NCBI GenBank assembly: GCA_029980465.1
Contig: JARYIJ010000001.1
Location: 744,001-808,000, forward strand
Length of the DNA: 64,000 nucleotides
DNA from: Pseudolabrys sp.
GTDB taxonomy: Bacteria > Pseudomonadota > Alphaproteobacteria > Rhizobiales > Xanthobacteraceae
Direction of reading: 5' to 3'
Shown here piece after piece: positions 1 through 7,606 of the stretch (position 1 is its first letter; every line of letters starts with the position of its first letter). The position numbers and the translations under genes are program-made. The notes below the pieces were generated by a model, which saw only the letters and a list, made by a program, of their open reading frames with translations, did not search any database and was not told where the DNA came from.

Positions 1-1854
1 CTCCATGTTCACGGTGATCAGGATGCCGAAGTGGATCGGGTCGATGCCGAGCTGCTGCGCGACCGGATAGAGGATCGGCGCCATGATCAGGATGATCGAG
101 GACGGCTCCATCACGTTGCCCGCCGCAAGCAGCAGGACGTTGACGAAGAGCAGGAACGCTACCCAGCCGAAACCTTGGTGGATCATCCACTCCGCCAGCG
201 CATGCGGAATGTTTTCGAACGTCATCAGGAACGAGAACAGCACCGCGTTGGTGATGATGTAGAGCAGCATCGCCGAGAGGTTGGCCGACGCCAGCAGGAC
301 CTTCGGCACCTCGAGCAGCTTGAGGTCCTTGTAGACGAACACCGCGATGACGAAAGCATAAACGGCGCTCATCGCGGCCGCCTCCGTCGGCGTGAACAGG
401 CCGGAATAAATGCCGCCGATGACGATGACGATCAGCAGCAGGCCCCAGACGGAATCGCGGAACGCCTTCATGCGCTCCGCGAACGAGGCTTTCGGCATGC
501 GCGGGTAATCGTTCTTCCACGCCCGATAGAATGTGGTCGCGCCCAGCATCGAGGCCAGAACGAGGCCGGGAATGATGCCGGCGATGAACAGCTTGCCGAC
601 CGAGTTGTTGGTCGACACGGCGTAGAGCACCATCGGGATCGACGGCGGGATCAGGATGCCGAGCGAGCCCGAGGTCGTGACGACGCCGGCGCCGAACCGC
701 TTCGGAAAGCCTTGCGCCACCATCGCCGGCAGCACCACCGAGCCGATCGCGACGACGGTCGCCGGCGACGATCCGGAGATCGCGGCAAACAGCGCGCAGG
801 CGATGACCGAGGCCAGCGCCAGCCCGCCATACCAATGCCCGACCATCGCCGATGCAAATTTGATCATGCGGCGCGCGACTCCGCCGTGGGTCAGGAAATT
901 GCCGGCGAGGATGAAGAACGGGATCGCCATGATCTCGAAATTCTCGATGCCGGTGAACAGCTTCAGCGCCACCGATTCCGTGCGCACGTCGGTCAACGTG
1001 AACATGAAGGTGAGCACGGTGAGGCCGAGCGCGATCGAGACAGGCATGCCGGTCAGCATCAGCGAGATCAACAGGCCGAATACGATCAGCACGCGCCCCG
1101 CCTGCGGCAGCACGACGAGATGGGCCGAATGCGCCAGGCAGACGGCGGCAATCAGGATGGGAGCCAGAATGAGGATAAGGCCGAGCGGCGTGATGCTCTG
1201 ACGGGATGCCGGCCGCGGCGACACGCCGGCGGGATGCAGATCGGCGGCGCTTTCGACACCGTCGACGTGGGCCGCGTCGTGATGCGGCAACTGGCCGGTC
1301 CAGAAGAACCACCAGGCGACCTGCAGGAAGCGGTAGCACATCAGGCCGGAGCCGAGCGGCAGGGTCAGGTAGACGATCCACATCGGCGCTTCGAGATCGT
1401 TCGACTGCTGGCCGGTGGCATACATTTGCAGCACGAACGACAGGCCGAAGGTGGCGACGATGCCGGTGAACAGCGCTCCGCACAGCAGCGCGAACACGAT
1501 CACGCGCTTGCGCGCGTTCTCGGGCAGGACATTGACCAGCACGTCGACGCCGACATGGATGCCGGTGCGCACGCCGTAAGCGGCGCCGAACTTCGCCATC
1601 CAGATGAACATGTAGATGCAAAGCTCCTGGGCCCATGACACGTCCCAGGACGCCAGCCAGCGATAAATCGCCATGAAGAACGGCGAAACGGCGCCGAAGC
1701 CGTGCGCGCTGGCCCAGCGCGAGATGTCGACCGACACCCCCGCGCCGTAGCGGTGGATCACGGCAATGAAGATTACCCCCGTCGCCGCAGCGATCAGGGT
1801 TGCGATCAACCACTCTTCAAGATGGTCGATCGCCCGATTGACGATTTTCAGCAC
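1..1854 (-). CDS. TRAP transporter fused small/large permease (DctQM), partial at the left edge
   Basis: Membrane permease of a TRAP transporter, which couples uptake of an organic acid-like substrate to an ion gradient together with a periplasmic DctP protein. 618 codons are open to the window edge, which cuts the protein near a QLGIDPIHFG...NME segment. The N-terminal DctQ part (about 200 residues) is fused to a DctM part. The start is taken as GTG, aligned with its paralogue and preceded by a G-rich stretch. It begins 24 bp after the stop of a closely similar DctQM gene, so both are probably in one operon with dctP. Substrate is unknown. The last roughly 60 residues lie outside the window. 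Confidence 0.9.
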   Translation of the reverse strand, partial: MLKIVNRAIDHLEEWLIATLIAAATGVIFIAVIHRYGAGVSVDISRWASAHGFGAVSPFFMAIYRWLASWDVSWAQELCIYMFIWMAKFGAAYGVRTGIHVGVDVLVNVLPENARKRVIVFALLCGALFTGIVATFGLSFVLQMYATGQQSNDLEAPMWIVYLTLPLGSGLMCYRFLQVAWWFFWTGQLPHHDAAHVDGVESAADLHPAGVSPRPASRQSITPLGLILILAPILIAAVCLAHSAHLVVLPQAGRVLIVFGLLISLMLTGMPVSIALGLTVLTFMFTLTDVRTESVALKLFTGIENFEIMAIPFFILAGNFLTHGGVARRMIKFASAMVGHWYGGLALASVIACALFAAISGSSPATVVAIGSVVLPAMVAQGFPKRFGAGVVTTSGSLGILIPPSIPMVLYAVSTNNSVGKLFIAGIIPGLVLASMLGATTFYRAWKNDYPRMPKASFAERMKAFRDSVWGLLLIVIVIGGIYSGLFTPTEAAAMSAVYAFVIAVFVYKDLKLLEVPKVLLASANLSAMLLYIITNAVLFSFLMTFENIPHALAEWMIHQGFGWVAFLLFVNVLLLAAGNVMEPSSIILIMAPILYPVAQQLGIDPIHFGILITVNME

Positions 1855-1878
1855 GCCCGCCCCCTAGCGGCCGGTGCC

Positions 1879-3921
1879 TCAGTGCATTCCAAGAAGACGT
1901 GGCAGGAACAGCGTCAACTCCGGCCAGTATGTCACGACACCGAGGAACACCAACATTGTCACGAGCCACGGCCACACCGCGACTGCGAGATCAGTAATAC
2001 GCATTCCTGCGATCATCGATGCGACATAAAGGTTGAGGCCGACAGGGGGGTGGCACAGGCCGACCTCCATGTTGACGTCGATGACGATGCCGAAGTGAAC
2101 GAGGTCGATTCCGAGCTTTTTGGCGGCCGGCGCGAGGATCGGCGCCATGATCAGGATGATCGAGTTCGGCTCCATGAAGTTTCCGGCCGCCAGCAGCAAG
2201 ATATTGACTAACAACAGGAATCCGAGCCAACCGAGGTGCTGCGCCAGGATCCAGTTGGCCAGCGCTGACGGGATGTTCTCGTTGGTCAGCACGAACGAGA
2301 ACAGCACGGCGTTCGTGATGATGTAGAGCAGCATCGCGCTGGTATTGGCGGCGCGCAGCAGGACGCGGCCGACGTCGCGCAGCCGCAGCGCCTTGTAGAC
2401 GAACACCGAAATCAAGAACGAATACACGGCAGCCATCGCGGCTGCCTCGGTCGCAGTGAAGATGCCGGAATAGATGCCGCCGATGATGATCACGACCAGC
2501 ATCAGGCCCCAGACGCTCTCGCGGAACGCGACCCAGGTTTCCGCCCAGCTCGCCCTCGGCATCCGGGGATAGTTCCTCTTCTTGGCGAGAAACCAGGTCA
2601 CCGTGCTCAGCATGATGGTCAGCAGGATGCCCGGCAGCAATCCCGCCACGAACAGGGCGCCGATCGAGGTATCCGTCGAGACCGCGTAGACGATCTTCGG
2701 AATCGACGGCAGCATCAGGATTCCGAGCGACCCCGCCACCGTGATGACGCCGGCGCCGAACCGCATTGGGTAACCGTGCCGCACCATCTCCGGCAGCACG
2801 ATCGCGCCGATCGCGGCCACGGTCGCGACGCTCGATCCGCACACCAGCGCGAACATGGCGCACGCGACGATGCCGGCGAGGCCGAGGCCGCCGTGCCAGT
2901 GGCCGATCAGCGACACCGCGAAATTGATCATTCGGCGCGCGACGCCGCCGTGCGTCAGGAAGCCGCCGGCCAGAATGAAGAACGGAATCGCCATGATCTC
3001 GAAGCTCTCGAGACCGGTGAACAGCTTCATCGACACCGATTCGATCGGCACGTCGGTGAGGACGAAAACGAAGGTCAGAACGGTCAGGCCCAGCGCGATG
3101 GACACCGGCGTGCCGGTCACCATGAAGGACACAAGAAGAATGAACAGCGTCAGCGCGCGCAACGATGGCGGCAACGTGATGACGCCCATCTTCGAGGCGA
3201 AACAGATGGCGAGGATCAGGATCGGCGCCAGAATCAGCGTCCATTTCAGCGGGTTGGCCCACAGGCCGGACGCTGCTCCATGCGCCCGCTCGTCGAGATG
3301 AAGGTCGTCGGTTTCGGCGATGCCCTCGACCTGCGACTCGTTGTGATGCGGCAGTTCGCCGGTCCAGTAGTAGAACCAGGCGACCTGCAGGAAGCGGTAG
3401 CACATCAGGCCCGAGCCGAGCGGAATGGCCAGATAGACCAGCCACATCGGCGCTTCGAGGTCGTTCGACTGCTGGCCGGTCTTGAACATCTCGGCCACGA
3501 ACGTGACGCCGAAGATCGCGATGCAGGCGGTAAAGAACGCGCCGCACAAGATGGCGAACAGGATCACGCCGCGCCGCTTTTCAGGCGGCAGCAGGTTGAC
3601 CAGGATGTCGACGCCGACGTGGATGCCGGTGCGCACGCCGTAAGCGGCGCCGAACTTCGCCATCCAGATGAACATGAAAATGCAGAGTTCCTGCGCCCAC
3701 GACACATCCATGCCGGCAAGCCAGCGATAGACGTCGCGAAGCATCTCCGGCACGACCGGAATATGATGAGCGACGGCCCATTTCGCGATGTCGATCGACA
3801 GCGCCGAGCCGTACCGGTGCAGGACCGCGGCAAAGATGAGCAGCGTGGCGGCCGCGATCAACGTGGCGATCAACCACTCTTCAAGATGGTCGATCGTCCG
3901 ATTGACGAGTTTGAGCACCAC
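1879..3921 (-). CDS. TRAP transporter fused small/large permease (DctQM)
   Basis: Complete fused TRAP permease of 680 residues. Residues 1-200 form a DctQ-like four-helix domain, including the segment WAQELCIFMFIWMAKFGAAY. Residues from about 215 onward form the DctM domain with many membrane helices and the typical late segment DVNMEVGLCHPPVG. The start is one of two consecutive GTG codons; the paralogue aligns best with the second (3918). It lies between dctP upstream and a second DctQM paralogue 24 bp downstream. A GC-rich hairpin separates it from dctP. The near-identical N-termini of the two permeases indicate tandem duplication. Substrate cannot be told from sequence. Confidence 0.93.
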   Translation of the reverse strand: MVLKLVNRTIDHLEEWLIATLIAAATLLIFAAVLHRYGSALSIDIAKWAVAHHIPVVPEMLRDVYRWLAGMDVSWAQELCIFMFIWMAKFGAAYGVRTGIHVGVDILVNLLPPEKRRGVILFAILCGAFFTACIAIFGVTFVAEMFKTGQQSNDLEAPMWLVYLAIPLGSGLMCYRFLQVAWFYYWTGELPHHNESQVEGIAETDDLHLDERAHGAASGLWANPLKWTLILAPILILAICFASKMGVITLPPSLRALTLFILLVSFMVTGTPVSIALGLTVLTFVFVLTDVPIESVSMKLFTGLESFEIMAIPFFILAGGFLTHGGVARRMINFAVSLIGHWHGGLGLAGIVACAMFALVCGSSVATVAAIGAIVLPEMVRHGYPMRFGAGVITVAGSLGILMLPSIPKIVYAVSTDTSIGALFVAGLLPGILLTIMLSTVTWFLAKKRNYPRMPRASWAETWVAFRESVWGLMLVVIIIGGIYSGIFTATEAAAMAAVYSFLISVFVYKALRLRDVGRVLLRAANTSAMLLYIITNAVLFSFVLTNENIPSALANWILAQHLGWLGFLLLVNILLLAAGNFMEPNSIILIMAPILAPAAKKLGIDLVHFGIVIDVNMEVGLCHPPVGLNLYVASMIAGMRITDLAVAVWPWLVTMLVFLGVVTYWPELTLFLPRLLGMH

Positions 3922-3944
3922 TCACTTCCCCCCAGAAACTTGAA

Positions 3945-3975
3945 GCGGCCGGGAGTTTCCCCTTCTCCCGGCCGC
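3945..3975 (-). terminator. Intercistronic hairpin between dctP and DctQM
   Basis: Perfect 11-bp inverted repeat (arms 3945-3955 and 3965-3975, arm GCGGCCGGGAG, 9-nt loop) between the dctP stop and the permease start. No T-tract follows on the minus strand, so it is more likely a stabilising or partially terminating hairpin than a full terminator. Such hairpins often keep the binding protein in excess over the permease; that role is inferred here. Confidence 0.6.
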
Positions 3976-3995
3976 CGTCATCGTTTGACCGATGA

Positions 3996-5009
3996 TCAGT
4001 TCATCTTGATGTTGAGCTGCTGTGCCAGCAGATCGAGAACCTCCTGGCCGACGCGGCCCTTGGCCCAGGTATAGGTCGGCTGCATCGCCGTCTTCCACTC
4101 CTGCTTCTCGGCGTCCGTCAGGTAATGCAGCTTGGCCTTGCCTTTTTTCTTGATGGCGGCGAGGGCGTCCTCGTTCTCCTTGCGGGCGATCGAGTTGGTG
4201 TAGTCGGTCGCCTCGTCCATCGCCTTGGTGAGCTCGGTGCGAATATCGGCCGGCAGGCCGTTCCAGAACTTGGTGTTCACGATCACCGCGTACTGGAGGT
4301 GCGCGTGGTTCGAAACGGTGATGTCAGACTGCACCTCGTCGAACTTCTGCGTCAGGTAGTTCGACGGCGTGTTCTCGCAGCCGTCGACGACGCCGGTCTG
4401 CAGCGCCTGATAAACCTCGGAGAACGCCATGATCTGCGGGATCGAGCCGAGGATGCGGAAATAGCGGTCCGCGATCTTCGAGCCCGAAATGCGGACCTTG
4501 AGGCCCTGGAAGTCGGCCGGATGGATCAGCGGGCGATTGGCCGAAACCATGTGGAAGCCGTTGTCCCAGTAGGCGAGACCGGTGATGCCCTTGGTCTCAA
4601 GCTTCTTGAACAACCATTTGCCGACCTCGCCCTTCATGGCCTTGGCGTAGGTCTCGTCGTCCTTGAACAGCCACGGCAGGTCGAGCGCCTCGAATTCCTT
4701 CACGCCGAGCGGCGCGAACTTCGCGGTCGACGGCGCGAGCATCTGCACCGAGCCGAGCTGGAGCGCCTCGATCTCTTCCTTGTCCTTGTAGAGCGAAGAG
4801 TTCGGATAGACTTCGACCTTGACCTTGCCGTTGGTGTACTTCTCGGCAAGCTCCTTGAACTTCAGCGCGCCCTTGCCCTTCGGCGTGTCGTTCGCCACGA
4901 CATGGCTGAACTTGATGACGATTGGCGACTGCGCGACCGCCGGCCCACCCACCACCATCATGCTCAGCACAAACGCCGCTGCGCCAAGCGCGAATACCAC
5001 TTTTCTCAT
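3996..5009 (-). CDS. dctP: TRAP transporter substrate-binding protein DctP
   Basis: Periplasmic solute receptor of the TRAP system, 337 residues. The N-terminus MRKVVFALGAAAFVLSMM followed by VAQ is a typical signal peptide. The mature part carries DctP-family features such as IKFSHVVANDTPKGKGA, the TGVVDGCENTPSNY segment and a KVRISGSKIADRYF segment around the conserved carboxylate-binding Arg. The ATG at 5009 is chosen because a GAGGAG Shine-Dalgarno sequence lies 7 nt upstream; an earlier in-frame ATG at 5063 would destroy the signal peptide. First gene of the operon with the two DctQM permeases. Length is normal for the family. Confidence 0.95.
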   Translation of the reverse strand: MRKVVFALGAAAFVLSMMVVGGPAVAQSPIVIKFSHVVANDTPKGKGALKFKELAEKYTNGKVKVEVYPNSSLYKDKEEIEALQLGSVQMLAPSTAKFAPLGVKEFEALDLPWLFKDDETYAKAMKGEVGKWLFKKLETKGITGLAYWDNGFHMVSANRPLIHPADFQGLKVRISGSKIADRYFRILGSIPQIMAFSEVYQALQTGVVDGCENTPSNYLTQKFDEVQSDITVSNHAHLQYAVIVNTKFWNGLPADIRTELTKAMDEATDYTNSIARKENEDALAAIKKKGKAKLHYLTDAEKQEWKTAMQPTYTWAKGRVGQEVLDLLAQQLNIKMN

Positions 5010-5158
5010 TTGCCTCTCCTCAGAGTTCCTCCCGATAGGCCGACCCGGCCCAACGGTCCACAAGCCTTATGGCGGCTTGCGGGAAGATCGGCAATCCTAT
5101 GTTTTCCGGCAGGTGAAATCGAGACTTGACGGCGCCGCGGCACTGCCGTGGCCGTCCG

Positions 5159-5671
5159 CTATTTCTCGATCCAATCGGCGCATTTCGGCACTGCGGCATC
5201 GCTGCCCCAGGGCATGATAGGGACGCTGGAGGTCGAATTCTTCGGCGAGCCTTCGATCAGGCGGTCGCTGTAGACCATGTAAACCAGCACGTTCCGCTTG
5301 GTGTCGCAGCCGCGCACGATCTGCATCTTCTTGAAGAAGAGCGAACGGCGTTCGCGGAAGACGTCCTCGCCTTGCGAAAATTTCTTCTTGAACTTGATCG
5401 GGCCGATCTGCCGGCACGACAGCGAGATGTCGGAAACCTGTTCGGCAACGCCGATCCAGCCCTTGAAGCCGCCCTTCTCGGGCGCCGTGAAATGGCAGGC
5501 GACGCCCTCCACGTCGGGGTCGTCGATGCCATACACGGCGAGCTTGTCATTCGGGCTCAGCCATTTGAACACGGTCGAGCGCTTGAAGATGAGGTCGGGC
5601 TCGTCGGCCGCGTGCGCGGTAACGGAAAGCAGCGTGAGAGCGGCGGTCAGCAACACGACGAAATGGCGCAC
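5159..5671 (-). CDS. creA: CreA family periplasmic protein
   Basis: CreA-type protein of unknown biochemical function, widespread in Proteobacteria. From the GTG at 5671 the protein is 170 residues with a signal peptide ending about VTAHA-ADEPD. The family core VACHFTAPEKGGFKGWIG and the segment SDISLSCRQIGPIKFKKKF are recognisable. GTG is preferred because GGAGG lies 6 nt before it and the hydrophobic segment then starts at once; ATG codons at 5713 and 5707 are alternatives. It stands alone, divergent from a LysE-type exporter whose start lies 100 bp away, so the two share a promoter region. The historical name refers to a link with catabolite regulation that is not established. Confidence 0.85.
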   Translation of the reverse strand: MRHFVVLLTAALTLLSVTAHAADEPDLIFKRSTVFKWLSPNDKLAVYGIDDPDVEGVACHFTAPEKGGFKGWIGVAEQVSDISLSCRQIGPIKFKKKFSQGEDVFRERRSLFFKKMQIVRGCDTKRNVLVYMVYSDRLIEGSPKNSTSSVPIMPWGSDAAVPKCADWIEK

Positions 5672-5770
5672 GGAAGCCTCCGGAGCGATGAACCTGTGCG
5701 GCGACATAGGCATGCTCAATGCGCCACAAAAGATGTTGTGCCGTAAAATAAGCTGGGACAATGTCCGGCC

Positions 5771-6427
5771 ATGGCGCTCTGGCAGAACCTCCTTCACCTC
5801 TCCCTGATCCATATCCTCGTCGCGATGGTGCCGGGGCCAAACACGGTCATCGTCAGCCATTTCTCGGCGGCGGACTCCCGGCAAGCCGGGCTGAAGGCCG
5901 TCGCCGGCATCACCATGGGCTCCTTCGCCTGGGTGACACTCAGCCTGTTCGGCGTCGGCGTCGTCCTGCTGGAGGCGGGCGAAGTCTATCGCGCACTGCG
6001 CATCGCAGGCGCCGCCTATCTGGTTTTTGTCGGCCTGCGCATGCTGTGGTCGGCATGGTGGTCAACATGGCGCTTGAGCGCGGCATCGCCGGGCAAGCCC
6101 GCGCAGGCGCGGCGCTCGCCGGTGCTCGCCGGCCTGCTGACCAACCTCAGCAACCCCAAGTCGGCGGTGTTCTGGACCAGCGTATTCGTGCTGATCATGC
6201 CGCCGCACCCGCCGGCATGGTTCATGCTGGCGGCGATCGGCATCGCGGTCGGCCAGACGGCGCTATGGTATTCGCTGGTCGCGCTGTCTCTGTCGACGCC
6301 GCTGGCGCGCAACGGCTACGCGCGGCTGGCGCGCTGGATGGACGCCGTCGCCGGCATCGTGATGCTGGGACTGGGCCTCAAGCTCGCCGACGAGGTGCGT
6401 GCCGAGATCGCGGCGCGTCTGCCCTAG
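5771..6427 (+). CDS. LysE/RhtB family amino-acid exporter
   Basis: Inner-membrane exporter of the LysE/RhtB family, 218 residues with about six hydrophobic segments. The signature VAMVPGPNTVIVSHFSAADS sits at the N-terminus and a second conserved segment, GLLTNLSNPKSAVFW, near residue 120. Family members export amino acids or homoserine lactone-like molecules; the substrate here cannot be predicted. It is divergent from creA and convergent with msrP: the two stop codons share the palindrome CTAG at 6424-6427, so there is no intergenic space. The start ATG at 5771 lies at the beginning of the first helix. Confidence 0.9.
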   Translation: MALWQNLLHLSLIHILVAMVPGPNTVIVSHFSAADSRQAGLKAVAGITMGSFAWVTLSLFGVGVVLLEAGEVYRALRIAGAAYLVFVGLRMLWSAWWSTWRLSAASPGKPAQARRSPVLAGLLTNLSNPKSAVFWTSVFVLIMPPHPPAWFMLAAIGIAVGQTALWYSLVALSLSTPLARNGYARLARWMDAVAGIVMLGLGLKLADEVRAEIAARLP

Positions 6428-7401
6428 GCCCAGAGCCGCTCGTTCTCAAGCCCCTTGTAGAGATCGGCGACGTATTCGCCGTAACCGTTGAACAGCAGCG
6501 TCGGCCGGCGCTCGCCGGTGCCGATCAACTCCTCGCTGGCCTGGCTCCAGCGCGGATGCGGCACCTTCGGATTGACGTTGGCCCAGAAGCCGTATTCGGA
6601 TGCCTGCAGCTTCTCCCATAGCCCGACCGGGCGCTTGTCGGTGAAGCTGAAGCGCACGATCGACTTGATCGACTTGAAGCCGTACTTCCACGGCACGGTG
6701 AGACGCAGCGGCGCGCCGTGCTGCTTCGACATCGGATGGCCGTAGGCGCCGGTGGCGAGGAAGGTCAGCTCGTTGGCGGCCTCCGCCATCGTCAGGCCTT
6801 CGACGTAAGGCCACGGATACCAGGGCTGACGTTGGCCCGGCGCAACGCTCGGATTCATGAACGTCTCCATGCGCACGAACTTGGCGCTGGCCAGCGGCTT
6901 CGCCATCGCCAGCAGCTTCGAGAACGGGAAGCCGGTCCAGGCGATGGCCATCGACCAAGCCTCGACGCAGCGATGGCGATAGTTGCGCTCCTCGAGTCCG
7001 ATCTTGCGGATGAGATCGTCGATGCCGACGGTCTGCTCTTTCTCGACCATGCCGTCGATCTTGATCGTCCACGGCCGGATCGGCAGCGCCTGCGCCTGGC
7101 GCGCGACGTCCTTCGACGAATTGAACTCGTAGAAATTGTTGTAGTTGTCGTTGATCTTCTCGTCGGTGATCGGACGGTCGAGCGTGTAGGTTTCGTTGCG
7201 CTTTGCCGGATAGAGATCGGCGGTCGGGTCGGGAATCTTGTCGAGATCGGCGACCCGTTGTGCCAGCGCGGGCCCGGACAGCAGCGCGGCAGCGCCCGCT
7301 CCCGCCCCGGCCGCGAGCACGCCGCGGCGGCTGAAGACCAAAGGCTCCGGCGTCAGTTGGCTTTCGGGAATCTCCCAGCCGCGGCGGCGAATGACGTTCA
7401 T
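6424..7401 (-). CDS. msrP: Protein-methionine-sulfoxide reductase catalytic subunit MsrP (YedY)
   Basis: Periplasmic molybdopterin enzyme that repairs oxidised methionines in envelope proteins. 325 residues. A twin-arginine signal (SRRGVLA, residues 24-30, then an Ala/Gly-rich h-region and ALAQ) fits Tat export of the folded cofactor enzyme. Cys145 in YRHRCVEAWSMAIAW is the expected molybdenum ligand. The usual partner, the haem membrane subunit MsrQ, is often adjacent but is not seen beside it here; the neighbours are a LysE exporter and a translation GTPase. The ATG at 7401 starts directly before the long Tat n-region. Confidence 0.94.
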   Translation of the reverse strand: MNVIRRRGWEIPESQLTPEPLVFSRRGVLAAGAGAGAAALLSGPALAQRVADLDKIPDPTADLYPAKRNETYTLDRPITDEKINDNYNNFYEFNSSKDVARQAQALPIRPWTIKIDGMVEKEQTVGIDDLIRKIGLEERNYRHRCVEAWSMAIAWTGFPFSKLLAMAKPLASAKFVRMETFMNPSVAPGQRQPWYPWPYVEGLTMAEAANELTFLATGAYGHPMSKQHGAPLRLTVPWKYGFKSIKSIVRFSFTDKRPVGLWEKLQASEYGFWANVNPKVPHPRWSQASEELIGTGERRPTLLFNGYGEYVADLYKGLENERLWA

Positions 7402-7476
7402 CCACGATCTCCCAGAATGGCGCTCATGCCCTAGGCGCGGCGCCGCTCACTGGCAAGTCACGGATGCGGGAGCACT

Positions 7477-7600
7477 TGTCCCGGGCGCAGCGCAGCGCGC
7501 CTTCGCGGTGCGCTGCAGAACCGGGACCGTAGCGGCGGCGGTGGATGAGACGGTCCCGGGTCTGCGGTGCAGCACCTTGTGCCGCACCGCGCCCGGGACA
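7477..7600. repeat. Dispersed palindromic repeat, copy 1
   Basis: GC-rich element bounded by inverted ends TGTCCCGGGCGC / GCGCCCGGGACA with internal complementary blocks (GCGCTGCAGAACCGGGACC and GGTCCCGGGTCTGCGGTGC). Related elements lie at 24963-25092 and 54921-55077, with a partial end at about 15663. It fills the 200-bp gap between msrP and the EF-G-like gene. Confidence 0.8.
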
Positions 7601-7606
7601 AAACGG

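Noticed and set aside
31..1638. 535-codon plus-strand frame opposite the partial TRAP permease
   Set aside because: Low-complexity Arg/Asp/Gln composition and complete overlap with a continuous permease frame on the other strand.
5713..5884. Longer N-terminus for CreA
   Set aside because: It overlaps the divergent LysE gene and lacks a ribosome-binding site, whereas the GTG at 5671 has GGAGG and starts the signal peptide.
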